Of a stretch of DNA of 64,000 nt, positions 1-11,332 are shown piece after piece. The position numbers were made by a program, and so were the translations under genes. The notes below the pieces were generated by a model. It did not search any database. It was not told the DNA's origin and worked only from the letters and a program-made list of their open reading frames with translations. This DNA comes from Chionoecetes opilio (lineage: Eukaryota; Arthropoda; Malacostraca; Decapoda; Majidae). The stretch is from NCBI GenBank assembly GCA_016584305.1, contig JACEEZ010013848.1, positions 72,501 through 136,500 on the forward strand. Reading direction: 5' to 3'. Numbering within the stretch: the first letter of the stretch is position 1; every line of letters starts with the position of its first letter.

Positions 1-1131
1 ATATTCATATTTCTTTGCTTAACTCACCTCCTACACAAGATAGGCCTATTTTGTTTGCATCAGTGAATCAGGCAGTGATTGGTCAACAATAACACGCTAT
101 TCGTAACTCAATAGGGTAAAAAAATAAAGTCATGACTGTGTATCACAAGAGTAGGCGGATTTTCAGGTTTCAATGCATTGAAATGTTGTACTCCTACCCG
201 ATATGACCAAGCTACCAGATAATATTTAGGTTAAACTGAGCCTACCATCATGTTCATAATACATTGCTGCATGCATGAGCATAAAAAAAATTACAGTAGA
301 CCACACTAATATTAAGATCATTGAAGGAAAGTAAAATAGTGTATAAACATTTTTTCTTGCTTATTTTGCTTAACTCGCTGTAACTCCATCGTTTGGTTGC
401 AATTCCAATTTCAAGCACTGTTTCAAAATCTTATACTTTTCCGCTTCCTTTGTATGTATCAACGTACCAAAAGGAAAAGATTAGGTGGTCAAAATGCTAA
501 GAAGTTAAACTACTACTCGCAAACTGGCACAAGTGACGGGTTGAAGCGCTTGCTCCCTATGTAGGAGAGACGAGTTTTAGGAGAGCTATCAGAGGCTTCA
601 ACCCGTCACGGCACCAGTATGAACCAGGTTTTGTGTTTACTTTCTTGCCATTTTGACCACCTACTCTTTTTCCTATTCGTACTGCTACATACCAAAGGAA
701 AGAGGAAAAGTATGGGATTTTGAAACATGCTTGAAATTTTAATGCGACCAAAGCTGATGCAGTTACAGCGAGTTGAAGCAAAATAAGCAAGAAATTTTTT
801 TACACTATTTTACTTCCTTAATTATTTTTAATATTACTGTTGTCTTACTGTAATTTTTTATGCTCAAGATATGCACAATGTATTATACACGATGGGTAGG
901 CTCAGATTTCATAAATACTCTGTAGCTTGAGTAATATAGGGTAGAGTACAACATTTCATGCATTGAAACCTAAAAATCCGCCTACTTCTTGTGATACTCA
1001 TCATGACTTTACTTTTTTTACCCTATTGGTTACGAATAGCGTGTTATTGTTGACCATCACTGCTTGATGTCATCTGATGCAAACAAAATAGGCCTTCTTG
1101 TGTAAGAGGTGAGTACAGCAAGAAATATGAT
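1..1131. repeat. 1.1-kb inverted repeat (foldback-like)
   Basis: Bases 1-553 and 591-1131 are reverse complements of each other along their whole length, separated by about 37 bases. For example GTGACGGGTTGAAGC near 534 pairs with GCTTCAACCCGTCAC near 593, and the AGGCCTATTTTG block near 42 pairs with CAAAATAGGCC near 1085. The arms differ by scattered substitutions and small indels, so this is not a simple copy. The left arm reaches the window edge, so the true length is unknown. No coding similarity was recognised. It could be a foldback transposon, a pair of inverted MITEs or an inverted duplication. Confidence 0.8.
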
Positions 1132-1424
1132 ATTTTTCTTAGGCAACGCAAGGGTTTGGTGGCAGCGAGGCAAGTACTCCCCACCATCAACACCCAGCCC
1201 GAGTCTATCAGCAATCAGCGCTTCCTTACAAACTCTGGTAGGCATCAGCCTCCACCCGGATCCGCTTAAGTGTAATAGACCTATAGTGAAATCCCTTACA
1301 AACAGCAAATAATTGATGTCAATAAACGCCACACATTACTGGGTACGTGTGTGTAGGAGCGTGTCCTCATTACATCCTAAAGTCCTTGCGATTTCTTAAC
1401 CCACCGCTCAACCTTGGTCGTTGA

Positions 1425-1825
1425 GTAACACCCTCTCCCTCACAATTTCTTTTGAACTAAACCGATCTTATATATTTCTGTGAATACGGGTGATCTGGGT
1501 CTGCAGTCAACTGTGGCCTTGGGCCCCATATCCAACTGAGGCGAACCACTTCCCAAAAAAATGTTTTGGGTGACGTTTGGGATAATTCGCCGGACCTAGT
1601 GTCGATAAGAAATAATATGTCCTGGTCACTGCCCATTAAACTTTTTGGGGGGGAAAACTAAATGATTTGAAAAACTGCAAGGCAGGAAGTCAGGCCTGAT
1701 GGAGTCCCAGACATTTTTTTTTTTTCAATCATTCCCATAGGAAGCGCCAGGAGGAAATTAAAGAAATTTGTCAAGGAGCGTGACGGATGCAAGACAAATT
1801 GGCCCGCCAACTTCTCTGTCTTTCC
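1425..1825. repeat. Dispersed repeat, copy 1 (pairs with 17975-18345)
   Basis: This segment matches 17975-18345 in the same orientation. Shared blocks include GTGAATACGGGTGATCTGG, CCCATAGGAAGCGCCA and CAAGGAGCGTGACGG, in the same order and spacing apart from indels. It lies just upstream of a decayed Tigger transposase and may be the 5' non-coding part of that element. The second copy has no transposase beside it. Confidence 0.75.
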
Positions 1826-2059
1826 CTGTATTATCTACAGATTTTTTGATATTTTTTGCCCGAATTTCTCAGATTTTATGTAAAATTTGCAACACTGCTT
1901 TTTAGTCGCACACCTGCTTTTTCTTATGGTAAACACCTCATTACCCGATCTGTTTGCAGACATGGCGAAAGAGTTTTGTGGCTTTTGGCTGTTTCCTGGC
2001 CTCCTGGAGTTGCTGTTGTTCCTCTGCTTTATCCTGGCTGTATTCCTGATGAATCCTGC

Positions 2060-3650
2060 CTTCCCCACCTGTTAAGCGATCGAAAAGGGTATTGTCTCTG
2101 GAGGTGAAGCGGAAAGTCTTAAAAGGATTGACGAAGGTTGGTCTAGTTTCTAGGATCTGGCCTATGATCTTGCTAAGTCTACCCTTTCTGTATGTAGGAG
2201 ATTCGAAAGATAAGCTCTGTGGTGTTATTCTGCTGAGTTTTATTTTGCTTCTAAGACTTGGAAGAAAAGGGCATAAGGAAGGTTCTGGCTAACCACTGTC
2301 CAGTAGATTAGATCACGGGTAAGGCAGTGGTTCTTGCAACATCCGTACTAGGGTGTGATGGGTTTTCGTTGTTTTGGAGAATGAAGATGGCTGCTGAGAA
2401 ATTTTGCTGAAGATAGGTCTGCAAATTTCAAGGCTCTGATGGTTGGCTTTATCGATTCAACTTCGACATGTTCTTACGACAAGCGTAAGTCTTGTGGTGA
2501 AAGTTTGGATACCTCGGAAGAGCATGCAGAGAATTTCCGCAGACATTTAAGATTTTGATTAAGAAGGTAAATCTTTTACTTGAGCAAATCTAAATGCTGA
2601 CGAAACAGGCCTTTACTATCACGGTCATTCCCGAGACTACCCTGGCCGTGAGAATGAGAAATCTGTGCCTGGTCAAAACGGTGCAAGTCGCGCGTGTCTG
2701 TGATGTGTTGTGCTAATGCTGCAGAGCACTCACCGCCTGACTCCTGGCATGATAGGCAAGGCAAAACAGCTGCGTTGTCTCCGTGGGAAGAATGAATAAT
2801 CTTCCCTGTTTAATGACCATTCAAAGAAGGCTTGGTTTACTACCAAGATCTTCAAGGATTGGTTTTATTAAAATCTGTTCCGGATTATTAATTTTCAGAC
2901 TGGAAAGGTCCTGCACTACAGCTGCGAACCGAGTCCGAGCTCTCGTTTTCTCCTCCGACATGCATCGCGCATCCTGTCGAGAGTGAGCTGTTGGTGCTAA
3001 AGGTTTGTATCAGGGGGTCTTGTATTTGCCTCCTAATAGGACTTCACTCATTCAACCAATGGACCAGGGTATTATCTTGGCTGATGAAAACGGCTGTACC
3101 GTCGGAGGTTTTTAACAGTAAATGTTGGTGATTGACGAGACGACGGGTGTTGGGCAGCTTGACACTCGACAACCTGTGCAAGTATGATCTCAAATCTGGC
3201 ATTTTCAACCTGCTCGTTCTTGAAGGACCGTTTCCAGCCCAGCCCCCTGTCTAATTGCTGGAATCGTCTGATTCGTGGCACTGATCCAGTTGATTTGAAT
3301 TGAGGGATTTGAGACTGCTAACTTTCACCGCACATTGTGCAGGCTGGGAGACAGCGACCGAAGAAGATGGTTAGTGATTGGTTGGATGGTGAAATGAGAT
3401 ACTCCTGGGTATCAGACACTGACAGTACGCTGAAATTGCTGATTCGGTTTTACACCGTATTCCCACAGACCTAGTGACGACGATGATGGACGATGACGTA
3501 CTGCCGACTCGACCACGGCATCTGCCGTAAGGAAGGCCGCAGACCACCAAGTTTGAGTATTTGGAGCACCCAATACTGAAGTCTGAACTACTGTTTTTGC
3601 TACCTCCTCTACGGAGATCCGTGATCAGAATTTTTGGCAACCCGAGTCGC
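2060..3650 (+). pseudogene. Decayed pogo/Tigger (jerky-type) DDE transposase
   Basis: Reading across frames gives the order expected of a Tigger transposase. An N-terminal HTH lies near 2090-2225 (SLEVKRKVLKGL, then DLAYDLAKST in another frame). A stretch near 2500-2620 ends in NADETGLY. The DDE core near 2690-3075 includes HRLTPGMIGKAKQ, KAWFTTKIFKDW and LPPNRTSLIQPMDQGI. These are hallmark motifs of the family, which cuts and pastes DNA at TA sites. Many frameshifts and stops interrupt it, so no active protein is possible. A pogo-type right TIR follows at 4151-4177. The left TIR was not found. Confidence 0.75.
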
Positions 3651-4150
3651 TGGCACTACGCCAGAACAACCATAGACCCTTCTTAAACCAGCTCCTTCTG
3701 GTCCTTCATCTCCCTATCCTTCTAAAACCCCACCTTGTCCCTCTCCTATGGCTGCCATCACCATCCTCACCTGTTTCAGCCCTTCATGCTTCAGTCCAAT
3801 GGGCGTGACTCCGAATCGCCGGATTTCACCACTGCCTTTGATCGTGAGTAATCAGTGAGGGGGAGAGGAGGATGGGCCTTTATAAAGCTGCCACAAGTTC
3901 GCCACTAGACCACACGGAATTATCTCAACGACGGCATCAGAGTGGTGAGTGTAAAATACTGCACTGTAGCCTATTGTGTATTTTTTACTGTAGATCTCTT
4001 TATTTACATTATTTATCTTATGTTTAGTGATATTTGCATGACTTGGAAATGTTCTGTATTTACCTATAATCTTTTTCCTTTTTTTTTTTCTTCTTCAAAT
4101 CCTCACATTATTTCGTATTCTTGCATTACTGGGACCACTCCTGGGCCCAT

Positions 4151-4177
4151 ACTCCGGAATACGCGAGGGTTTTACTG
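4151..4177 (-). repeat. Right terminal inverted repeat of a pogo-type element
   Basis: Read on the minus strand this begins CAGTAAAACCCTCGCG, the CAGT(A/C)-AACC form typical of pogo/Tigger ends, and it is followed by TA at 4178-4179. It probably ends the element that carries the broken transposase at 2060-3650. No matching left end was found between 1131 and 2060. Confidence 0.55.
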
Positions 4178-4198
4178 TATATATAATATATATATATA

Positions 4199-5685
4199 CA
4201 GGGAGGTCCCGAAAGATTACGAGCAGTTAGGTGTCCACTGGCCTACTCGTAAATCGAAATCTCGTATAACGAAACACAAACTAATGGTAAAATAAAGGTT
4301 TTGGTTCCAGACCCCAACAATTATAAAAAAAAAAAAAAAAACCATGTTTTCAGGCTATCCTAAATTTTAATAATATTTAGTAGGGGTGCTAGAACCCTTT
4401 GAGGAATCCTATGATCCCTGTGATTCCTGTGGTGCTATCACATGCGTGCCGCCTGACCTGACTTCTCAGGAAGGCACATATTTATACAGCTGATAACGGG
4501 GTGTTGTGGTTTGTGCGGGCCGGCCGCCGATGTCTCGCCGCCAGCGAGATCTCCTTGGTAATTATTTAGTAGGAAAGACGAGGACCCTTTGAGGAATCCT
4601 AGTGATCAATTGGTGATATCCTATTGTGCTATCACAGGCGTAGGAGCTGACTCTCTTCTTCAGGAAGGCCACAGGTGAGCGGATGCGGCGGTTTTTGAGA
4701 GAGTCCGGGCGGACGGGGCCATGCCGCCGCCTCTCCGCCACGGTAGGATTTGGGCAGGCTTCAAACGTCTTATCACTCGTTATTATCAACTTAGTGATTA
4801 TGGTGATCTGTTATTATTCCACGTGTCATTTAGCTAAATCAATTAGCACCTTATTCCCTTAAATAAGGGTGATTTAAAGATGTGTATGATGAGGTTGACT
4901 GCTGCCGAGCTGGCAGGCAGAGAGTGACGAAGAAATACTTGCCGCAGAGCAAGCCCATATCACAAAATATTCACCATTTTAACACACATAAACACCTTCT
5001 ACCACGCAATCCCTACAACACAGGCTCCTTACTTATATATCTTACTATCTGATACTTAAAAACTACTTACAAAACGCAAGCATTCAAATAAAACGAGAAT
5101 TTAGTTTTTAGATGACGTGTGACAGAAGGCGGAGAGGCGTCTGGCAGGCCATTCTTCCCGGAAATGATTATCGCTTGGCTTGTTATTGGTCGAAGTTTTA
5201 AAACTGTTTGGTCATTGGCTGGTGACGGATGAACCGCCTTTAGCCAGTCACAACCTTCCTACTCGTTTACGACCTATCGAGGGAGCTTTCAATCACTTTG
5301 TAGCTTCCGTCATTGGGAAAGTAGTACATAGTAGTGGCTAGAGCAGGTTGTTGCTGGCCATAACTACCTCGTTGCTGGCTTCCTCGCCCAGGGTTTGTGA
5401 ATTTTTTGTAGCCACATTGGTCGTACTGAGCCACCAGAATTATTCATATTTTCAGATTATTATTGTACAACCTTAGTAAAAATCATATAGTCAGTAAATG
5501 ACTTTATACTTTTAGTAAATAACTTGTAATTTACTTTAGTAATAACTTGTAATTTTACTCACCCAGTTTGAATGTCGTAACCTTGGATTTTCGAATCTCG
5601 TAATATTGAATAATACCCTAATTTACACATCTCGTATCATCGGATTTCTTCTATATCGCATGCTCTGTATACGTGCCCGTCCCTG
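4199..5685 (+). mobile_element. pogo-type MITE, GGGAGGTCCCG family, copy A (enlarged)
   Basis: The left end CAGGGAGGTCCCG is followed by ACGAGCAGTTAGGT and runs of CTCGTATAACGAAAC. The right end near 5600-5685 reads CTCGTATCATCGGATT and then a damaged CCCGTCCCTG. Copies B (5700-6490) and C (27966-28740) share both ends. Copy A is about 700 bp longer because 4380-5560 holds another repeat, which includes TGATTTAAAGATGT and the TTTGAGGAATCCTA motif repeated at 4399 and 4588. No coding capacity is seen. Confidence 0.65.
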
Positions 5686-5699
5686 TGTATAGATATATA

Positions 5700-6490
5700 C
5701 AGTGAGGTCCCGAAAATTAACTAGCAGTTAGGTTCCACCTGGCATACTCGTAAAGTGAATCTCGTAAAGCGAAACACATAACTAATGGTAAAATATAAGT
5801 TTGGTTCCGAACCCCCATACAATAAAAAAAAAAGAAAGAAAAAAAAGACGTTTTTTCAAGCTAAAAATAAACTATAGCAAACACAACAACACACAGCGTC
5901 CCTATATTACCCCAATGTACTACCTATTCTGTATAAAACCAGCATTCTGCAGAGAAAATAGCACACAAAATAACATACCTGCCCACATTAAATTAAACAT
6001 AAACATGCATAACAAGCAAAAAAAGACGTTGTAATGTATGGGGACGGCCCGCTTGATAAACAAGAGAAGGTAGTGTAGCGTTCCCAAGGTTGGGGGCCGG
6101 CACACCTGCTAATTACCCTAAGGTCAGTCGCGCCATATGATAATTACCACTTCAGTCACGCGTGGCTAGGGGTTGACCTGAACTGCGGTCCCCAAGGTTG
6201 GGGCCGCACCCTGCTATTAACACCAATTGTCAGGCGCGGCCATAAAATGCTTAATTACCCTTCAGGTCACCTTGCTAGGGGTGACCTCACTGGGGTCAAC
6301 CAAATCCTCCTTTGTCCAGTCCCGGGAAAGTGGTAGGGCGAGCTTTTTGAACTTGATAATTTTACATCCACCCCAGTTTGAATGTCCGTATCATTGGATT
6401 TTCGATCTCGTATATTGAAAATAGACCCTATTACACATCTCGTATCATCGGATTCTCGTATACCGATGCTCGTATAACGGGACCTCCCTG
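5700..6490 (+). mobile_element. pogo-type MITE, GGGAGGTCCCG family, copy B
   Basis: It begins CAGTGAGGTCCCG and ends CGGGACCTCCCTG, with TA on both sides (5698-5699 and 6491-6492), the target duplication expected of pogo/mariner elements. The subterminal sequence repeats CTCGTATA-type motifs. The interior matches copy C (27966-28740) in reverse orientation, including TTAATTACCCTTCAGGTCAC. It has no transposase and would depend on a source element in trans. Confidence 0.8.
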
Positions 6491-7250
6491 TATATATAAT
6501 ATATATATATTATAATATAATATCTTATATATATAGATATATATATATATGTATATATATTATATATATATATATATACACACTACGGGTCCTCCCACAT
6601 AAACGAGAAATTGGTCATAACGAGGTTCGTTTTAATGTGAATTCAGCTCTAAAATGCGAAACCCTAACCTATGGGCAAAAAATTGATATTGTCCGATATC
6701 GGTCCTCCCGCCCGTACCCGTCACATTTATAGTTCACAACCCCATGCATACCATAACATGTATGTATTTTACACTAGGATCACACCCTACACAATTGAGT
6801 ATGGTATTCTGTTTACCTTATTGGATTCTAGGAAACATTCTTTTGGACTGTTGGAGATAATGACATGTTTGTTCATAGGGAGGGGAGAGACAAGGGGTTT
6901 TTTTGTTTTACGTGGCGGCGTGCCTATCACTCTTCTTCTTCTTGTGACTACATTCCGCCTCTGTTCTTCCCTTGCAGCGGACATTTTTAAAATGCAGATT
7001 TGTCTTTAGGTTAGAGTTAAAGCGTGCGGAATTAGGTTAGGTTAGTGACTCAAAAAGCAAGTTGCAATAGAACCTGGCTTAACTCTCGCTTGGGTGCCTC
7101 GCCAGAACTGGTGTTTTGTTGTTGTTGTTGTTTTAGGGCTGTGCTCGATCCCTTGTGGGGGAAACACTATGGACACATAAGTAACTATAAGAACAGAGAA
7201 AATAAGAAGCTACCAGATGCAGCGAAGCCTACACGTGGTAGTTCCTGTCA
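6491..7250. other. TA microsatellite and unassigned intergenic sequence
   Basis: A (TA)n array runs from 6491 to about 6585. It is followed by GGTCCTCCCACATAAACGAG, which looks like another pogo-style end without a partner. Around 7008-7045 there is a short run of TTAGGTTAG units. I see no gene here. Confidence 0.5.
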
Positions 7251-7261
7251 CTAATCACCTA

Positions 7262-10200
7262 CCTAACATCCACCTTTCATACCCCATCCATGAACCTAAT
7301 CAGGCTCCCCTTTAAGCTCCCTAATGACTCCGCACTAACTACCTGTCTATACTGAACCATTCCACTCATTCAGCCACCCTATTTGTGAACCATTTTTCCC
7401 CTATTTCCTTTCTAAATCTACGCTTTCCAGCTTGAATCCTTTCCTATCTTGTTTCTACCCTGGTTAAAAGCCCGTAAGAACTTTTTTCCATACCTCTCCT
7501 TTATTCATCCCTTTAGCCACTTAAAAACTTCTATCAGATCGCCCCTTACTCTGCGTTCTCTCGAGTGAGTGTAATTTTAATAACTTCATCTCCTCTCATA
7601 ACTAAATTTCGCATCCCTTTTAGCTTTTGGTCATCCTTCTCTGCACTTTTTCTAACACACTATATCCTCCTGTAATATGGGAGACCAAACTGAACTGCAT
7701 AGTCTAGTGAGGCCTGAACTAGAGCCGATAAAGCTTTAGAATAACTTTTTCGCACTTCTACTTTTTAACACTTCTTGTAAGAATCCTAATACTCTTTAGC
7801 TTCTATTTCTGGCCTCAATACATTGTTCCTATGTCGGAGGTCTGGGCTCACCTCACTCCAAGATCTTTTTCACCTTCTGATCTTTTCACGATACATTGCT
7901 TAATGTGTATCTATTACAGGGTTTTTATCCTACCACATTCATAACGTCTACATTATCAATAATTAAATTCCATCTGGCCATCTGGCTGCCCACGTCTTAA
8001 GTTTTATCTAAGTCTCCCAGCAATATTTTACGTCAGACTGTGATCAAGAATCCTACCTAAACTTTAGTATCATCAGCCAAACTTGCTGGATATCACTGCT
8101 AATCCCACTAGCCCAAGTCGTTGATGTAAATCAAAAATAGTAATTGGCCCCAAAAACAGCCCTTGTGGAACTCCCCTTTTCACCAGTCCCCATTCAGATT
8201 TGGAACCATTAATTGTAATCCTTTGTTGCCTTTACTTAGCCAAGGCTCTGATCCCAATGAAAACCTTCCATCTATTACCTGACCCTACACCTTTAATTTA
8301 AGAGTCCGCTCGTGTGGTACTTTTTCAAATGGCCCTTACTAAAGTCCCAGATATATTCTTAAATCCTTATCATTATCTGCCGTCTCATAAACTTTTCCTA
8401 TAAAACTCATCAAGTGTGAGACATGACCTACCCCCTTGGTGAATCCTTCTGTGAATCATTGATCCACTATGTTTATCTAAGTGGCTACTCTAATGTTTTT
8501 TGCAATAATAGATTCCAATATTACCACCCTGATGTTAGACTTTACGTGTCGATAAATTTGACTTTATTCCTCTGTCTCCCTTCTTAATATGGGAACAACA
8601 TTTCCTTTTCCTCCACCATATGGGCCATCGCCTATCTCAAAAACCGATTTCCTAAAAATGTGCACTAACGACTCACTAAACACCCCTTTTGCATTCCCTT
8701 TAATACCTGGGATACACTGTCATCTGTTCCTGGGATTTAAATGTTTTCATTTTGTCTATACCCTCCTCCACCATTCCCTAGTTATCACAATAATCTTTAG
8801 TTTCTTCCTCCTCATCGCTTCCTTTGAACATCTGTTCACTATCAGGTATCGTCTGTGTATCCTCCTCCGTAAACACACTTAAGAATAATCATTTAAGACT
8901 CCTACACATATCCTCATCCGTATTTAAGGACCTCACCTTGTCCTGACCTTAAGGGCCCAACTAATTCCTTGTCTTTGTTTTTATAAACCTTATAGAACCC
9001 CTTTGGTTCCTGTTCGCCCTGTTCTGCTACTTTTAATAATCTCATAATGTTCTTACAACTCGAGTGTAATTTTCTTCACTGTCCCGGCCATCACGTTATA
9101 CTGTTCTTTGTTTACCAATCCTGCCTTGACCTTAATAAATTTTTCTTTTACTCCAATGTGGTGTTTTAACTTGTGGTCATCCATTTTGGATCACTTCTTT
9201 CTGGACCTTTATTTCCCTGATAGGAATATTTCTTTCTGTCCGTCAATTATCTTCCTTACAAATGAGGTATGAATCCTCCTCAGCTCCGACCTCCTTCCTT
9301 CTAACTCGTCTCTGGATTACCGGTCCCTCATCCCTGACCTCACTTCCCTTTCTAACCGTCTAATTCTCTCCTCCGCCTCGACCTCACTACCCATATCTGA
9401 ACCGCACCAATTACCTCCCCGGTTGCCTTTCCTAATCCTTCATAATTGGCTCTTTCCCGCTTGAAAACGCCTTGTCCTGGGAATTTTCTGCTCCTCCATC
9501 CCAACCTCTTATTAATAAACTCCAGGTGTCTTCTTACTCCGCATACTTGGCCTTTCTGAAATTATGTTATTCGATGCCCTATTGCCACTTAATTTTTCCA
9601 ACTTTCCCATTTTAAGCTAAATCTGTCTCATAATGGTCGCTATTTATCTAAATTCCCCCCCGCCCTTCCACATTTGTAACTAAATCGTCTCTATTTGTCA
9701 TCAATAGATCTATAATATTATCTCCTCTAGTAGCTCCGTGATTGCTTGACTTAGGAAGTTATCCTGGATTATATTATACACTTTCATCCTGCATCGCTGT
9801 CCCCTATCATTAAATACCAGTCTATATTCCTAAGATTAAAATCTCCCACCCGCATAAATTGGGGGGGGGGATTATATCTGCAGGCCTTGTTTATTTCTTC
9901 CCATATCGGAGCTGAATCCTCTTACATAATTTGGAGGCCCTATACACTAACCCAAAACCATTTTCTCATTCCCTCCCGTAACCTCTACCCGAAATATCGA
10001 ATCTATGCTGTCATCTGTTGTATAACATTGTTAACCAACACTGCATGCATCTCTTGCATAAAGCTATCAACTCTCCTCCTCGTCTGCCTACTCTGTCCCT
10101 TGTGAACTAACTTATACCCAGCTATCTCGACTTCCGGATCGAATACCTTTCCTGACATATCCAACCATGTTTCTGTTAAGGCTATTATATCAAAATCCTC

Positions 10201-10650
10201 TACACTATTTATTCCTCTCAGAAATCCTATCTTTTTTAAAATACTCCTACAGTTTTGTATAGTAAACCTTCAAGCAACGCCTCTTTTTTTTGTTAATTTT
10301 CCCTTTATCTTTAACTAAACCCTCCGCTCTCTCTCTTCGTTATGAATCACTTTATTTTTTCCCTGCCTTCTGAAACCTCCTCCTAGTGTCGCAAGTTTCC
10401 TTTAGCCCCGACCCCCCGTGTCTAAACCACCCCCGGTTCTCTATCTTACAAAAAAGCCTGGCAGTGCAATCTACCTCCCTTTCCAAGGGATTTCAGACAA
10501 GAATCTGACTCCTTTCCCTTCCTCGAAAAGGTGCACCCCGTCCCTGCGGTAAGGCCTGTTATATGCCCGAAAAAGGGGTCCCAGCTGTCCGACAAAGGCC
10601 CAACCATTTGGGGGCTTTGCAATGAATGCCACCGGCAATTCACCGCCATA
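7262..10650 (-). mobile_element. Degenerate CR1 LINE, nearly full length
   Basis: Read on the minus strand this follows the CR1 order. Near 10440-10640 is the end of an esterase-type ORF1, matching 62287-62480. Near 9540-10130 is the endonuclease start of ORF2. Near 8240-8930 is the RT fingers region, closely matching 58262-58930. Near 8000-8160 is the catalytic part, equivalent to the FADDAKLL and GVPQGS region at 39780-39930. Near 7270-7700 is the RT C-terminus. Frameshifts are so dense that no long reading frame remains. It is useful as the uninterrupted reference for the split copy at 58262-63420. Confidence 0.8.
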
Positions 10651-10654
10651 GCCA

Positions 10655-10800
10655 ATAGCCTATGAGCCCTGTTGATGACCTATGATGCTATCACGGCGCA
10701 TTAGTTACCCTGTCTTCCGCAGAAGAAGGCCTCAGGTGAGCGGATGACGGCGTGTTGCCGTGAAAGGGGGGACGCCAGCCACCGCCAGCAGGTGAAGCAG
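10655..10800. repeat. R repeat (CCTATGATGCTATCAC motif)
   Basis: The block CCTATGATGCTATCAC, then a CTGTCTTC stretch, then AAGGC-CAGGTGAG-CGG, recurs at 4430-4470, 4620-4690 and 22320-22400, with a weaker match near 12330-12400. It belongs to the interior of a larger MITE family, best preserved at 22230-22951. Confidence 0.6.
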
Positions 10801-11332
10801 GTCAAAACTCAAGGCGTGACGTTTCCGGGTTGAGGATTGAGAGTGTAGCACTACACGGTGCAGTGGCAAGAAAGCGCGAACACTGCAGCAGAAAGTGTTT
10901 CAATAGTCCTCCGGAACATTCCATGCCCAAGGGAAGTGGGGGTCCGGGGACATACGGGGCGATGCAGTGACCTTGGATTGTCGTGTGCCCCAAAGCGGAG
11001 GCGTCGAGGGTGACAATCCGAACCGGGGACTTTGTCCTTCTCCACGGCGGGGGAAGAGTCCTGCGTATTGGCCCATGGAGGTGAAATGCGGATGGTTCGC
11101 CGAGCGTGTTATTACAGTGGAGCAGCAGACCCGGGAATGAAGGCGTTTAAGAGAGCAAAATGTATAACATTTTGGAATTCTATGTATTTAAAAAAAAAAA
11201 TAATAATAATAATTTTTCGGTTTCGTTCCGCTCTATAGGGGGAAAACGCTTTATGCCGAACACTCTTTCTTCGTACCCTAGTGGGTGTAGATATATATAT
11301 ATATATATAATATATATATAGATATATATATA
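10801..11332. other. Unassigned sequence
   Basis: This is a GC-richer stretch with short overlapping reading frames on both strands and no recognisable domain. It ends in a (TA)n run near 11290-11332. I see nothing else to support. Confidence 0.4.

Noticed and set aside
540..600. The large palindrome as a long-read adapter artefact
   Set aside because: The spacer does not resemble a sequencing adapter and the arms differ by many substitutions. A chimera cannot be fully excluded without reads.
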